Source: UBA6016 sp041915365 (GTDB taxonomy: Bacteria > Campylobacterota > Campylobacteria > Campylobacterales > UBA6016). Taken from it: a stretch of DNA of 48,061 nt. This document shows, one piece after another, positions 26,161-34,712 of the stretch. Every line of letters begins with the position of its first letter. The stretch's first letter is position 1. Below the pieces are notes generated by a model, which was not told the origin of the DNA, ran no database searches, and saw nothing but the letters and a program-made list of their open reading frames with translations. The DNA lies in contig JAYSBP010000017.1 of the NCBI GenBank assembly GCA_041915365.1, positions 1 to 48,061 on the forward strand, in the 5' to 3' direction. A program made the translations under genes and the position numbers.

Positions 26161-28824
26161 TTATATCCCTTTTTTCATTAGTTTTTCTAGTAGTTTTCTA
26201 GGGTCTATGATGACTAGCATTTGAGTCTCACAGCTTCCTGATTCTGGCTTGACTATACCATCTCCAAGAAGGTCATTTGCCCCAAATACAGTATTAAGGC
26301 TGTCTATTCTGGTGTTTGGCACCTCAGGTATTTCTCCTAGCTCGTCCACCAGTATGCCAAAATACTTGATAGGCTCATCGCTATCTTCTATATCTTTGTC
26401 TATTTTTGTGATAACTATCTGCGTATCTTCCGTTATCTCTTTTGGCTCTACTCCTAGCTCGTGGCTTAGATTTAGGACGTCTATGGTTTTGTTGTTATAG
26501 TTGATTCGTCCTGACAGCATTCTATTCGCCCCTGGTATTAGCGTAAGCCCTTTGGCGCTGACTGCCTCTATCACAAGCTCACTTCTGATACCAAGCCACT
26601 TGTCCCCGATAAAGAAGCTAGCTATTTCCGTAGTATTATCGCTTTCAAATCTATGCGAAACCTCAACTCTTAGATGTTTAGATGCTTTTTCTTTTTTGAT
26701 GATAGCCTCACCTGCAACGCCTAGGGGGACAAATATTAGACTGACTACATCGTTTTTGTAGCTGTCGGTATCGCCTTTGTACTCCCTATATCCATCTGAT
26801 ACTCTAGCCCCGACAGCGTAATAAGTCCCGCCAAAATCAACTATTCCGGAGGCGGATTGCCCGTTTCTTATCTCAAAATATTCATGTGATAGGGAGGCGA
26901 AACTCTTTTTGCATATTTCGCTATCGGTGCACGATATGACTTTTTTGTTTCTCTCGGCATATACGCCAAAACTCCCTTTGATAGACTCGCCTTTTTCGTC
27001 AAGAGGCAAAGCATCCATAAGCATAGCTTCAAATTGCGGTTTAGAGTCAAATACTATGCCTATGCCGCCCACAGCTTCACCATTTTTTTGCGTAGAGAGT
27101 ATTGACGCAAGATAGATATATGTCTCTTCGTCACCGTAAATATGGCTTTTTACAAAAGGAGATACGTTGTATCTTTGAGAGTCTTTTATATTTAGCGTTT
27201 GTTTTATATGCTCCTCCGTTAACACCCTGCCTAGTAGATGTCTATCTGAGTCTTGCGATACTGCAATCACCTTGCAGTTTTTGTCAAATACGAACAGGCT
27301 TGTATAAACCGTGTACAAAGAGTTGATATAGCTTAGTATCTGCGACATCTTTTCTAGCTCTGCGCCGCTTGGTTCTTTGGCCGAGAGTATCTCTTTGAAA
27401 GCCGATGTTAGCGCCCACCATCTACAGTCATTGGCTCTTTCGTAGAGGTTTCTATCCATTATGTCTATTGCCAAAGAGGCCTGAAATTCCACGTCGCTTA
27501 GTATCGAAGAGACAACCGTCTCATGCAGGTTTCCAATGGAGTTTTCAAAAATTTCTTTCGTCTTTGCTCCGGTGTTGCTCACCTCCCACAAAAGGACTTT
27601 TGAAAAAGATGTGTTAACTATGCGCTTGTTGCTGCTTTGTCGTACATTGCCGTTCCATACCGTGCGGTCAAGCTCTTTTTGTATCATGTCGGCTTGTTTT
27701 GGTATATCTCTTAACTCATCAGAGAAAAGGGTTTTGTTGTCCATAACGGCATCTAGTATTCTCTCGTCGATGTTTGATAGTTTTGAGGCTTCATTTTTTT
27801 CGAAGGCGTGTTCTATCGGCAACATAGCGTGACCATACCAGCCTAGCCCCGTATATCCCTGATAGCCTTTTGTCGGGCAAGTCTTCGAGACGTAGTTTCT
27901 GCCTGCGAATTTTGATATTACATAGTCGCTCCCAGTCGCTTTTTCCAGTGTTGCACCGAGCGGGACTTGATATTTATCGCTACTTGCTATTACTACACCG
28001 TCTTTGTCTAATAGTGTTAGTACTAGCCAATCATTACCCTCTCGTAACTTGCCAAATATCCTGCACATTTCATCTTCAAATTTAAAAGAGAGGCTTAATA
28101 CCCCAAGGGCCGTGTCGGTATCGGGGTCTGTTACTCGAAAAGAGTAGAGCAGGGAGCTTGCTTTATCTGGCTCCATATCTGAGTGGCCGAGCGTTTCAAC
28201 ATACTCTTTTGATGTTCCGAGCGCATCTTTTATTAGGGAGTCGTTTGATTTTTTGAACGTTGCATTTTTGTTTAGCTGGGCGAGTAGATTTCCCTCTGTG
28301 TCGCAGAGTATGATATTGTCATACACGGAATATTTGAGTACATACTCTTCAAATCTCTCGACTATCGCATCTTTTAGCGTCTCTAGTTCCGCTTTTTTTT
28401 GTTTGATTTTTTCTTCAGAATTTGGGTCTTTTGATAGCTCTAGGATTTGATAGTTTATTTTGTTTTGTTCTTTGATGAAGGCCCTTATGTCATCATCTGT
28501 AGCCAAAAATCCTATATCCGCCGTTCTTTCAAATAGGTTTCTTATAACTATATCTACGGCTACTTGTGCTTTTGAGTTTATCTCAGAGGCTACTTTTTTG
28601 AGAGTCTCTTTTGCTAGGCTACTAAGAAGCTGGGAAGAAAGTGTCTCAAATCCCTCTCTAGTCTTGCTCATATCGGTTCCAGTGCCGCTCATTTGACCTA
28701 GAAGGGTAAGTATCTCCCATCTACCGCCAAGGTTTTTCAGTATGTTTTCATATTCTCTTACGCTTTGCATATTTGGCATTAGCGACTCTAAAGTCATTTG
28801 CGGTTTTTTTTGTTGATTAGGCAT
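26161..28824 (-). CDS. Soluble double-Cache-like sensor with C-terminal CheW domain
   Basis: About 887 residues. No signal peptide or membrane helix is visible. Two consecutive sensory modules are suggested by paralogous segments: 'AQVAVDIVIRNLFERTADIGFLATDDDIR' near 90 and 'FQASLAIDIMDRNLYERANDCRWWALT' near 450 each open a Cache-like region ('VYDNIILCDTEGNLLAQLN'; 'VYTSLFVFDKNCKVIAVSQD'). The last 180 residues form a CheW domain ('IASFFIGDKWLGIRSELVIEAV', 'MLSGRINYNNKTIDVLNLS', 'FGILVDELGEI'). It may plug cytoplasmic ligand sensing straight into receptor-CheA arrays. ATG 28824 has GGAG six bases upstream; the frame opens at a TTG at 28836, which overlaps that site. It converges on the kinase gene nine bases away. 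Confidence 0.8.
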   Translation of the reverse strand: MPNQQKKPQMTLESLMPNMQSVREYENILKNLGGRWEILTLLGQMSGTGTDMSKTREGFETLSSQLLSSLAKETLKKVASEINSKAQVAVDIVIRNLFERTADIGFLATDDDIRAFIKEQNKINYQILELSKDPNSEEKIKQKKAELETLKDAIVERFEEYVLKYSVYDNIILCDTEGNLLAQLNKNATFKKSNDSLIKDALGTSKEYVETLGHSDMEPDKASSLLYSFRVTDPDTDTALGVLSLSFKFEDEMCRIFGKLREGNDWLVLTLLDKDGVVIASSDKYQVPLGATLEKATGSDYVISKFAGRNYVSKTCPTKGYQGYTGLGWYGHAMLPIEHAFEKNEASKLSNIDERILDAVMDNKTLFSDELRDIPKQADMIQKELDRTVWNGNVRQSSNKRIVNTSFSKVLLWEVSNTGAKTKEIFENSIGNLHETVVSSILSDVEFQASLAIDIMDRNLYERANDCRWWALTSAFKEILSAKEPSGAELEKMSQILSYINSLYTVYTSLFVFDKNCKVIAVSQDSDRHLLGRVLTEEHIKQTLNIKDSQRYNVSPFVKSHIYGDEETYIYLASILSTQKNGEAVGGIGIVFDSKPQFEAMLMDALPLDEKGESIKGSFGVYAERNKKVISCTDSEICKKSFASLSHEYFEIRNGQSASGIVDFGGTYYAVGARVSDGYREYKGDTDSYKNDVVSLIFVPLGVAGEAIIKKEKASKHLRVEVSHRFESDNTTEIASFFIGDKWLGIRSELVIEAVSAKGLTLIPGANRMLSGRINYNNKTIDVLNLSHELGVEPKEITEDTQIVITKIDKDIEDSDEPIKYFGILVDELGEIPEVPNTRIDSLNTVFGANDLLGDGIVKPESGSCETQMLVIIDPRKLLEKLMKKGI

Positions 28825-28836
28825 CCAAATCTCCAA

Positions 28837-28957
28837 AGTTTTTTGGTAATTTTATTGACTTTTTTGTCCAATTATATGGTTAATTTTTAGACATAAAATA
28901 TATTTCGGAATAAGATATGCAAAACATTCTTTTAGCATTTTTCAACAAGGATTTTTT
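28837..28957. promoter_or_regulatory. Divergent promoter region between Cache-CheW and Tpx-like genes
   Basis: A 121-base AT-rich gap. On the minus strand a perfect TATAAT (complement at 28871-28876) lies about 47 bases before the Cache-CheW start. On the plus strand TAAAAT at 28894-28899 and AAGGA just before the ATG serve the peroxidase gene. No convincing -35 or operator. Confidence 0.35.
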
Positions 28958-29512
28958 ATGGAAATATCAGTAAGAGGTCAAAAAGCCCCGCTTGTAGGTA
29001 AGCAGCCAAGTATAAAAGACGAAGCTCCAGCAGCTAGAGTCTACAATATGGAAGGCGTGCAAACCGTTGTCGGAATGATAGCGCCTACTGCCCAAATGTT
29101 CATCGTCATACCATCTTTAAAGACTGAAGTTTGTTCATATGGCGCAAAAAAATTTGATGAATTACTAGGTGAAACAAAAAATCTATCTGCCTATATTGTG
29201 ACGGCCGATAGTGTTGAAAATATAAACTCGTTTTTGGATGGGTATTGTCTTAAAAATATACAAGTACTTGTCGACAAGGAACTTGATTTTGGAAAGAAAT
29301 ACGGAGTACTTATCGGTGATGGTGCGCTAAAAGACAAGCTCGCAAGAGCTGTGTATATAGCAGATGAAAATGGTCTTATTACATATGTTGAGATAGTGCC
29401 CGAGATAGTAGATGAGATAAATTATGAAGCTTGCATGGCCGGACTTGCCAAGACTCTAGAGCCAAAACCGCACGACCCTCATCATAGTCATGAAAACTGG
29501 ATGAGACATTAA
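28958..29512 (+). CDS. tpx: Thiol peroxidase-like (Tpx) with His-rich tail
   Basis: A 184-residue atypical 2-Cys peroxiredoxin relative. Peroxidatic Cys59 lies in 'PSLKTEVC', keeping the family Thr and Pro, and Cys97 in 'DGYC' sits where E. coli Tpx has its resolving Cys95. The C-terminal block 'FGKKYGVLIGDG', 'LARAVYIADENG' and 'EIVPEI' follows Tpx closely. The segment between about 25 and 50 is less conserved than usual. An extra tail rich in His ('HDPHHSHENWMRH') ends the protein and may bind metal. It would reduce peroxides using thioredoxin in the cytoplasm. Its stop shares four bases (TTAA) with the convergent TetR gene stop. Confidence 0.85.
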   Translation: MEISVRGQKAPLVGKQPSIKDEAPAARVYNMEGVQTVVGMIAPTAQMFIVIPSLKTEVCSYGAKKFDELLGETKNLSAYIVTADSVENINSFLDGYCLKNIQVLVDKELDFGKKYGVLIGDGALKDKLARAVYIADENGLITYVEIVPEIVDEINYEACMAGLAKTLEPKPHDPHHSHENWMRH

Positions 29513-30114
29513 TTTTTTCCATAAGCGGCCATAAATACGTCAATTGCACGTTTGGTCGCCGCCTTTATTTCTTCTTCGCTAAGCTCACCTTGCACTTGCA
29601 ATAATATTTTATTAAAAAACTCGGATTCAAGCAGTGCGCACAAGTGATGCGTCGCTATCGTTTTATCGGCTTGTTTTAGATTTCCCGTATCCATCGCCTT
29701 TTTCAAAAAATCAGAAATTATTTCATAGTTTCTAAGTATTCCACGCTCATAAAGCTGTTTACCAAGCTCCGTTCTACCTGACTGCGCTATTGCCAGCCTT
29801 CGGTGCGCTTGAATTTGCGGGGAGTAGATAAAGCTCAAAAACTTCTCACCAAAACTTGTAAGTGAGGCCGAAATATCGTTTTCATCATGCTTTAAAGCAG
29901 CTAGTACCGCCTCAAACTCCCCCTCAGCCGTAGTAAATATAACCTCAAAAAAGAGCTCCTCTTTTGATGAAAAATAGTTGTAAAGCGTCGCTTTTGAGCC
30001 GCCAAGACGCTCTCTTATCTCTGACATGGAGGTGCCGTCAAATCCTAGTTCGCCAAAAGTTTGTGTAGCTACTTCTATTATTGCCTGTCTTTTCTCTTCC
30101 GTTTTTTTCTTCAT
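29509..30114 (-). CDS. TetR-family repressor of the adjacent efflux operon
   Basis: A 201-residue TetR/AcrR regulator. The N-terminal helix-turn-helix lies at about residues 8-55 ('ATQTFGELGFDGTSMSEIRERLGGSKATLYNYFSSKEELF'-type arrangement, with the usual Lys-Ala-Thr-Leu-Tyr-Asn-Tyr-Phe recognition helix), and the rest is an all-helical ligand and dimerisation domain with an AefR-like C-terminus. It is divergent from the NodT-EmrA-EmrB-UspA operon, and two similar palindromes lie between them, so it very probably represses that operon and itself until a substrate of the pump binds. Confidence 0.93.
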   Translation of the reverse strand: MKKKTEEKRQAIIEVATQTFGELGFDGTSMSEIRERLGGSKATLYNYFSSKEELFFEVIFTTAEGEFEAVLAALKHDENDISASLTSFGEKFLSFIYSPQIQAHRRLAIAQSGRTELGKQLYERGILRNYEIISDFLKKAMDTGNLKQADKTIATHHLCALLESEFFNKILLQVQGELSEEEIKAATKRAIDVFMAAYGKN

Positions 30115-30134
30115 AAAATCTCATTTTTAAAAAT

Positions 30135-30156
30135 AAATGTACCAAGTAGTACATTT
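30135..30156. promoter_or_regulatory. TetR operator 1
   Basis: A perfect eight-base inverted repeat: AAATGTAC (30135-30142) and GTACATTT (30149-30156) around spacer CAAGTA. It covers the likely -35 region of the efflux promoter and lies 20 bases upstream of the TetR start. Confidence 0.7.
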
Positions 30157-30169
30157 TAGCAAATTTTTA

Positions 30170-30178
30170 TGCTATACT
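30170..30178 (+). promoter_or_regulatory. Extended -10 promoter of the efflux operon
   Basis: TGCTATACT is an extended -10 element (TGn plus TATACT) placed exactly between the two operator palindromes, about 52 bases before the operon start. Confidence 0.55.
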
Positions 30179-30184
30179 CTCCTT

Positions 30185-30206
30185 AACAGTACCAAATAGT
30201 ACAGTT
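30185..30206. promoter_or_regulatory. TetR operator 2
   Basis: AACAGTAC (30185-30192) and GTACAGTT (30199-30206) around spacer CAAATA; seven of eight positions are symmetric. It shares the core GTACCAArTAGTAC with operator 1 and covers the expected transcription start. Confidence 0.7.
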
Positions 30207-30229
30207 ATAAAATCTTTGGCGGTTATGCA

Positions 30230-31684
30230 ATGGACAAACTTACGATAAAGCCGAACCCAAAACGACTTTTTAGGGCTAATACTATTATTTTAGCTTTTAT
30301 ATTTAGCTTTGCGGGTTGCGCTTCGATTCCAAAAAACGAGAACTCAAATAGCGTAAAGTCGGCGTCAAGCTACAAGACAAACACACTGATAGGTAATGCC
30401 GGCAAGTGGCCGAGCGAACGGTGGTGGAGCGAATATGGTGACAAACAGCTTGATTTATTGATTAATGAAGCGATAGCAAATTCTCCTGATATGGCCGCAG
30501 CGACAGCTAGACTCAGACGTGCCGAGGCTTTTAGGCAGGTTTCAAAATCATCGACGATGCCGCAGGTGAGTGCCGATGCTGCCGTATCAAGTCAAAAAAT
30601 GAGCTACAACTACTTAACACCGCAACAGATGACACCGCAAGGCTGGAACGACTACGGGCAGGCTAGTCTGAATTTTAGCTTTGAGATTGATTTCTGGGGT
30701 AAAAATAAGTCTGCATTGGCGGCTGCAACTTCAGAGCTCTACGCCGCAGAGGCCGAGGCCGCCGGAGCAAAAATTGTGATAATCTCGGCGATAACTTCAA
30801 ACTATGCCGTTTTGGCTCAAATGTATGACGCAAGAGATGTTACGCTAGAAGAGGTGCGTACTAGGCAAGATATTTTAAAGCTATTTGAAGGTCGCTATAA
30901 AAACGGGTTGGAAACAAAAGCCTCCCTAGCTAGGGCAAGGGCTGGTTTGCTTGCTTTTGAGGGTGAGCTACTGGCGCTTGATGAGCGGATAGCTTTGCAG
31001 AAAAATATTTTGGCCGAGCTTGTTGCGACTGGGCCTGACAGGGCATTGACGATTGAAAGGCCTACTGTAAAGATAGGCCTGAAGATTGGTGTGCCGGATA
31101 ATTTGGCTATGGAGCTTCTTGGCAGACGACCGGATATCGTAGCGGCAAAAAATATGGTAGAGGCTTATACGCATAGAATTAGCCAGAAGAAAGCGGAGTT
31201 TTATCCAAATGTCAATCTATCCGCATTTATAGGTGTCCAATCTCTAGGCATAGATAAGCTGACAAAAAGCGGCTCCGACATAGGCGGAGTAGGGCCAGCA
31301 ATATCTTTGCCGATATTTACCGCAGGTAGGCTGGAAGGCGAGCTTAGAAGTGTAGAGGCCGGATATGATGAGGCCGTCGCAAGCTATGATAAAGTCTTGT
31401 CAGAAGCGTTTTCGGAAGTTGCCTCCACACTCATCAGCCAAAGGGCGCTGAGTGAGCAAATTAAAAAAGCAAAAGAGACTCTAAACGCTTCAAACGAAGC
31501 TTATTTAATATCAATAAACCGTTACAAGCACGGTGTCGGAAATTATATAGAGGTGCTGTACGCAAACGAGTCTTTATTGGCTAGCAAAAAAAATCTCGTA
31601 CTACTAGAGTCAAAAGCGCTCACGCTTGATGTTGCTCTCAAAAAAGCCCTTGGCGGCGGATATAAAAACAATATACAAGGATAA
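30230..31684 (+). CDS. NodT/OprM-type outer membrane efflux lipoprotein
   Basis: A 484-residue RND-type outer membrane factor. An N-terminal signal ends in 'FAGC' with the lipidated Cys30. Family marks include 'RWWSEYGDKQLDLLINEAIANSPD' near residue 65, 'FEIDFWGKN' near 155, 'LLGRRPDIVAAK' near 295 and 'PIFTAGRLEGEL' near 360. It forms the channel through the outer membrane for the EmrAB pump encoded next, three bases downstream. It is the first gene of the TetR-controlled operon. Confidence 0.92.
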   Translation: MDKLTIKPNPKRLFRANTIILAFIFSFAGCASIPKNENSNSVKSASSYKTNTLIGNAGKWPSERWWSEYGDKQLDLLINEAIANSPDMAAATARLRRAEAFRQVSKSSTMPQVSADAAVSSQKMSYNYLTPQQMTPQGWNDYGQASLNFSFEIDFWGKNKSALAAATSELYAAEAEAAGAKIVIISAITSNYAVLAQMYDARDVTLEEVRTRQDILKLFEGRYKNGLETKASLARARAGLLAFEGELLALDERIALQKNILAELVATGPDRALTIERPTVKIGLKIGVPDNLAMELLGRRPDIVAAKNMVEAYTHRISQKKAEFYPNVNLSAFIGVQSLGIDKLTKSGSDIGGVGPAISLPIFTAGRLEGELRSVEAGYDEAVASYDKVLSEAFSEVASTLISQRALSEQIKKAKETLNASNEAYLISINRYKHGVGNYIEVLYANESLLASKKNLVLLESKALTLDVALKKALGGGYKNNIQG

Positions 31685-31687
31685 AAA

Positions 31688-32632
31688 ATGTCTGAAATAA
31701 GCATTAACGCCGATAAAAAAAATAAACGAAAAAAAATACTGTTTGGATTTGCCGCTTTGCTAGTTGTGGCTGGTGCTTCTACGACGGCATACTATAAACT
31801 TTTTATGGATTCAAAAGTCTTTACCGATAATGCCTATACGGCTGTTGAAACAGCACTTATAACACCATCGGTCGGTGGCACCGTGTCTGGCGTGAGCGTG
31901 GTTGATACGCAAAGCGTCAAAAAAGGCGACGTGCTTGTCACGATAGACCAAACCGACGTTAAGCTCCAAATATCTCTAGCCGAGGCAGAGCTTGAGCGGG
32001 CAAAAGCAGCAGTATCGGCGGCTGAATCTGAAATCCAAAGGGCTAATACTGAGCTAAAAAGACGCTTAGCGCTTATAGACAGCGGTTCGGTATCTGCCGA
32101 TGAGTTAACGGCTGCAAAGAATGCCGCCAATACGGCAAAAGCAAATCTTGAGGCCGCTAATGCGGTGGTCACCTTATCAAAAACAAAAATAGAGCAAGCA
32201 AAAGTTGATTTGGATCGTACGGTGGTTCGCTCGCCGGTAGATGGAGTAGTGGCAAAAAGACAAGTGCAACTAGGTCAAAAAGTGCAAGCCGGAACACCAT
32301 TGTTGGCGGTGGTTCCTGTTGGCGAGATGCACGTAGATGCAAACTTCAAAGAGGTTCAACTATCCAATGTCCGAATAGGACAGCCTGTCAAACTCCATGC
32401 CGATATATATGGTAGCGTCGTGACATATACTGGAGTAGTTGAAGGTTTCTCAGGAGGTTCAGGCTCAGCCTTTTCTGCGATACCGGCTCAAAATGCAACA
32501 GGAAACTGGATAAAGATAGTCCAAAGATTGCCCGTTCGAATCAAACTAGACCCAGCACAGCTAAAGGCGCATCCGCTAAAAGTAGGATTATCTATGAACG
32601 CAGAGGTTGATACCAGTGGTGTGGCAAAGTAG
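31688..32632 (+). CDS. emrA: EmrA-type membrane fusion protein
   Basis: A 314-residue HlyD-family adaptor with one N-terminal membrane anchor (about 16-35), a split lipoyl domain ('TVSGVSVVDTQSVKKGDVLVTID' and 'VVRSPVDGVVAKRQVQLGQKV'), a moderate alpha hairpin (about 95-170), and a beta-barrel domain with 'VDANFKEVQLSNVRIGQPV', which is diagnostic of EmrA relatives that partner with MFS pumps. It connects EmrB to the NodT-type channel. Ribosome binding site AAGGA precedes the ATG. Confidence 0.93.
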   Translation: MSEISINADKKNKRKKILFGFAALLVVAGASTTAYYKLFMDSKVFTDNAYTAVETALITPSVGGTVSGVSVVDTQSVKKGDVLVTIDQTDVKLQISLAEAELERAKAAVSAAESEIQRANTELKRRLALIDSGSVSADELTAAKNAANTAKANLEAANAVVTLSKTKIEQAKVDLDRTVVRSPVDGVVAKRQVQLGQKVQAGTPLLAVVPVGEMHVDANFKEVQLSNVRIGQPVKLHADIYGSVVTYTGVVEGFSGGSGSAFSAIPAQNATGNWIKIVQRLPVRIKLDPAQLKAHPLKVGLSMNAEVDTSGVAK

Positions 32633-32647
32633 GTTTGGGGTTGCAAA

Positions 32648-34192
32648 ATGAGTAACAATCAGACAGCGTCAGGGGCTGGTTTTGCGCTTAGTGGGCCCGT
32701 GATGCTACTAGCGGTAATGGCGCTTACGGCGGCCAACTTCATAGCCGTTTTGAATATGACAATAGCCAATGTCGCAGTACCTAGTATCGCTGGAAATCTC
32801 GGGGCGACAACAAGTCAAGGCACTTGGGTAATTACATCTTACGCCGTTGGTGAGGCTATTACCGTACCACTGACGGGATGGCTTGCGGCTAGATTTGGCG
32901 CCGTTCGTGTCTTTGTTGTCGCCATGATAATGTTTGGTGTTTTCTCTGCTCTTTGCGGCATTTCAGGCTCGATAGGGATGTTGGTTGTCGCCCGTGTATT
33001 TCAAGGGTTTGCGGGAGGGCCGCTGATGCCTCTTTCTCAAACGCTTCTTATGCGCATTTTCCCAAAAGAAAAGGCAGGGGCTGCAATAGGGCTTTGGTCG
33101 ATAACGACGCTTGTGGCGCCGGTAGTCGGGCCTATACTTGGTGGCTACTTGTGCGACGATTATAGCTGGCGATGGGTGTTTTTTATTAATGTTCCAGTTT
33201 CGATAGGTTTTGCCTTCGTCGCTTGGTGGCTTCTAAAAAAATTCTCGGATCCATCAGTGAGAAATCCTATAGATATCATCGGTCTAGCTTTGCTTATCGT
33301 TTGGGTAGCTGCGCTTCAAATTATGTTAGACGAGGGGAAAAATCTTGATTGGTTCGCCTCAGATGAAATAATTGCGTTAGCTATTATCTCGGCCGTATTT
33401 TTCGTTGTATTTGTGATATGGGAGCTGTACGAAGAGCATCCGGCTGTTGATTTGAAAGTCTTTAGGCATAGAGGTTTCACCGTTAGCGTACTTACTATTA
33501 GTCTTGCTTTTGCCGCTTTTTTTGGAGTTAGCGTCCTTACGCCGCTTTGGATGCAAAGTTTTATGGGTTACACAGCAACTCTTGCAGGTTTTGCTACGGC
33601 TTGGACTGGGCTTAGCGCCGTTCTTGTAGCCCCTGCCGTCGCCGCTGCCGCTACAAAAGCCGATCCGAGAAAACTTGTCTTTGCGGGGGTATTGTGGCTT
33701 GGTGTCGTCACTTTTTGGCGTGCGATAGCTACTACCGATATGGGTTTTTGGGAGATATCCGTACCGCTTTTTGTGATGGGGTTTGCGCTACCTTTCTTTT
33801 TTATACCGACGACAGGTCTTGCGCTTGCTAGCGTTGAGGAGCGTGAGATGGATTCGGCGGCTGGACTTATGAATTTTCTTAGGACTTTATCAGGTGCTTT
33901 TGCCACATCCGTCGTAACTACGTCATGGAGCAACAAAATCACTGAAAATCATGCAGAGCTTGTGGGCTTATCAGATGCCGACGGTAGTGTGAGAGCTATG
34001 TTGAGCAGTTCAGATATGGGGCTGGACGCCGTCAATGAAATCATTGATTATCTAGTCGCGTCCCAAAGCGTTATGCTGGCCACAAATCAGTTGATGATGG
34101 AGATAGGAGCGGTGTTTATAGTGGCGGCGGCCGTTATATGGCTTGCCCCAAAACCGTTAAGAGTTGTCGAGCCTGGTGCAGGCGGACATTAA
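32648..34192 (+). CDS. emrB: EmrB/QacA-type MFS drug exporter (DHA2, 14 helices)
   Basis: A 514-residue inner-membrane antiporter of the DHA2 family. Early motif 'LNMTIANVAVPSIAGNLGA' and motif C 'WSITTLVAPVVGPILGGYL' are clear, as are 'WRWVFFINVPVSIG' and the 'GWLAARFGAVRVF' version of motif A. Hydrophobicity fits 14 helices. With EmrA and the NodT lipoprotein it would expel hydrophobic drugs or uncouplers using the proton gradient. A 15-base gap separates it from the adaptor gene and from the UspA gene. Confidence 0.95.
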   Translation: MSNNQTASGAGFALSGPVMLLAVMALTAANFIAVLNMTIANVAVPSIAGNLGATTSQGTWVITSYAVGEAITVPLTGWLAARFGAVRVFVVAMIMFGVFSALCGISGSIGMLVVARVFQGFAGGPLMPLSQTLLMRIFPKEKAGAAIGLWSITTLVAPVVGPILGGYLCDDYSWRWVFFINVPVSIGFAFVAWWLLKKFSDPSVRNPIDIIGLALLIVWVAALQIMLDEGKNLDWFASDEIIALAIISAVFFVVFVIWELYEEHPAVDLKVFRHRGFTVSVLTISLAFAAFFGVSVLTPLWMQSFMGYTATLAGFATAWTGLSAVLVAPAVAAAATKADPRKLVFAGVLWLGVVTFWRAIATTDMGFWEISVPLFVMGFALPFFFIPTTGLALASVEEREMDSAAGLMNFLRTLSGAFATSVVTTSWSNKITENHAELVGLSDADGSVRAMLSSSDMGLDAVNEIIDYLVASQSVMLATNQLMMEIGAVFIVAAAVIWLAPKPLRVVEPGAGGH

Positions 34193-34206
34193 AAAAAGGA
34201 TAATAA

Positions 34207-34650
34207 ATGTTCAAACACATACTTGTGCCGACAGACGGCTCGGAGCTATCCGACGATACCGTTGAAAAAGCGGTTATGTTCGCAAAAGAGATAGGCGCCA
34301 AAATAACTTTTTTTTGCGGAATTGAGCCGTTCCCAAGTGTTTACTATGGGTTAGGTGCTGTTTTTGATACACATTTAGTGACAAATTTTCATGAGGCACA
34401 GCAAAAAGCCGCCGAGACGATACTGGAAGCAGCCGCTAAAGTTGGTGCAAAGCACGGTATTGGTTGTGCTACGGCTATGCTATCTAGCGCCGAACCGTAC
34501 GAGGCCATCATAAAAGCCGCACAAGACGGCGGTTGTGATTTGATTTTTATGGCATCGCACGGGAGAAAAGGTATGGAGGCCGTGATACTGGGAAGCGAGA
34601 CTCAAAAAGTCCTAACGCACTCAAAGATTCCGGTTTTGGTCTATAGATAG
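34207..34650 (+). CDS. UspA-family universal stress protein
   Basis: A 147-residue single Usp domain. It starts 'HILVPTDGSELSDD', and the nucleotide-binding signature near 115-130 reads 'ASHGRKGMEAVILGS'; the first Gly of the usual GxxG-x9-G(S/T) pattern is Ala. ATP binding is therefore likely but not certain. It lies 14 bases after emrB with its own AAAAGGA site, so its dose probably follows pump induction. The role may be general stress resistance; no direct link to transport can be read. Confidence 0.92.
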   Translation: MFKHILVPTDGSELSDDTVEKAVMFAKEIGAKITFFCGIEPFPSVYYGLGAVFDTHLVTNFHEAQQKAAETILEAAAKVGAKHGIGCATAMLSSAEPYEAIIKAAQDGGCDLIFMASHGRKGMEAVILGSETQKVLTHSKIPVLVYR

Positions 34651-34657
34651 ACATCGC

Positions 34658-34709
34658 TTTTGCCCAAAAGCCTTTTTAGGGCAAAATATACCCAAAAAAT
34701 AAGGCTTTT
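34658..34709 (+). promoter_or_regulatory. Potential pseudoknot covering the next ribosome binding site
   Basis: Two perfect complementary pairs interlock: TTTTGCCC (34658-34665) with GGGCAAAA (34679-34686), and AAAAGCCTT (34666-34674, in the loop of the first) with AAGGCTTTT (34701-34709). The second right arm contains AAGG, the only good ribosome binding site for the ATG at 34713. The first stem lacks a following U run, so it is a poor terminator. With no spare bases between the left arms, a few pairs would have to open for both stems to coexist. Confidence 0.45.
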
Positions 34710-34712
34710 CTC

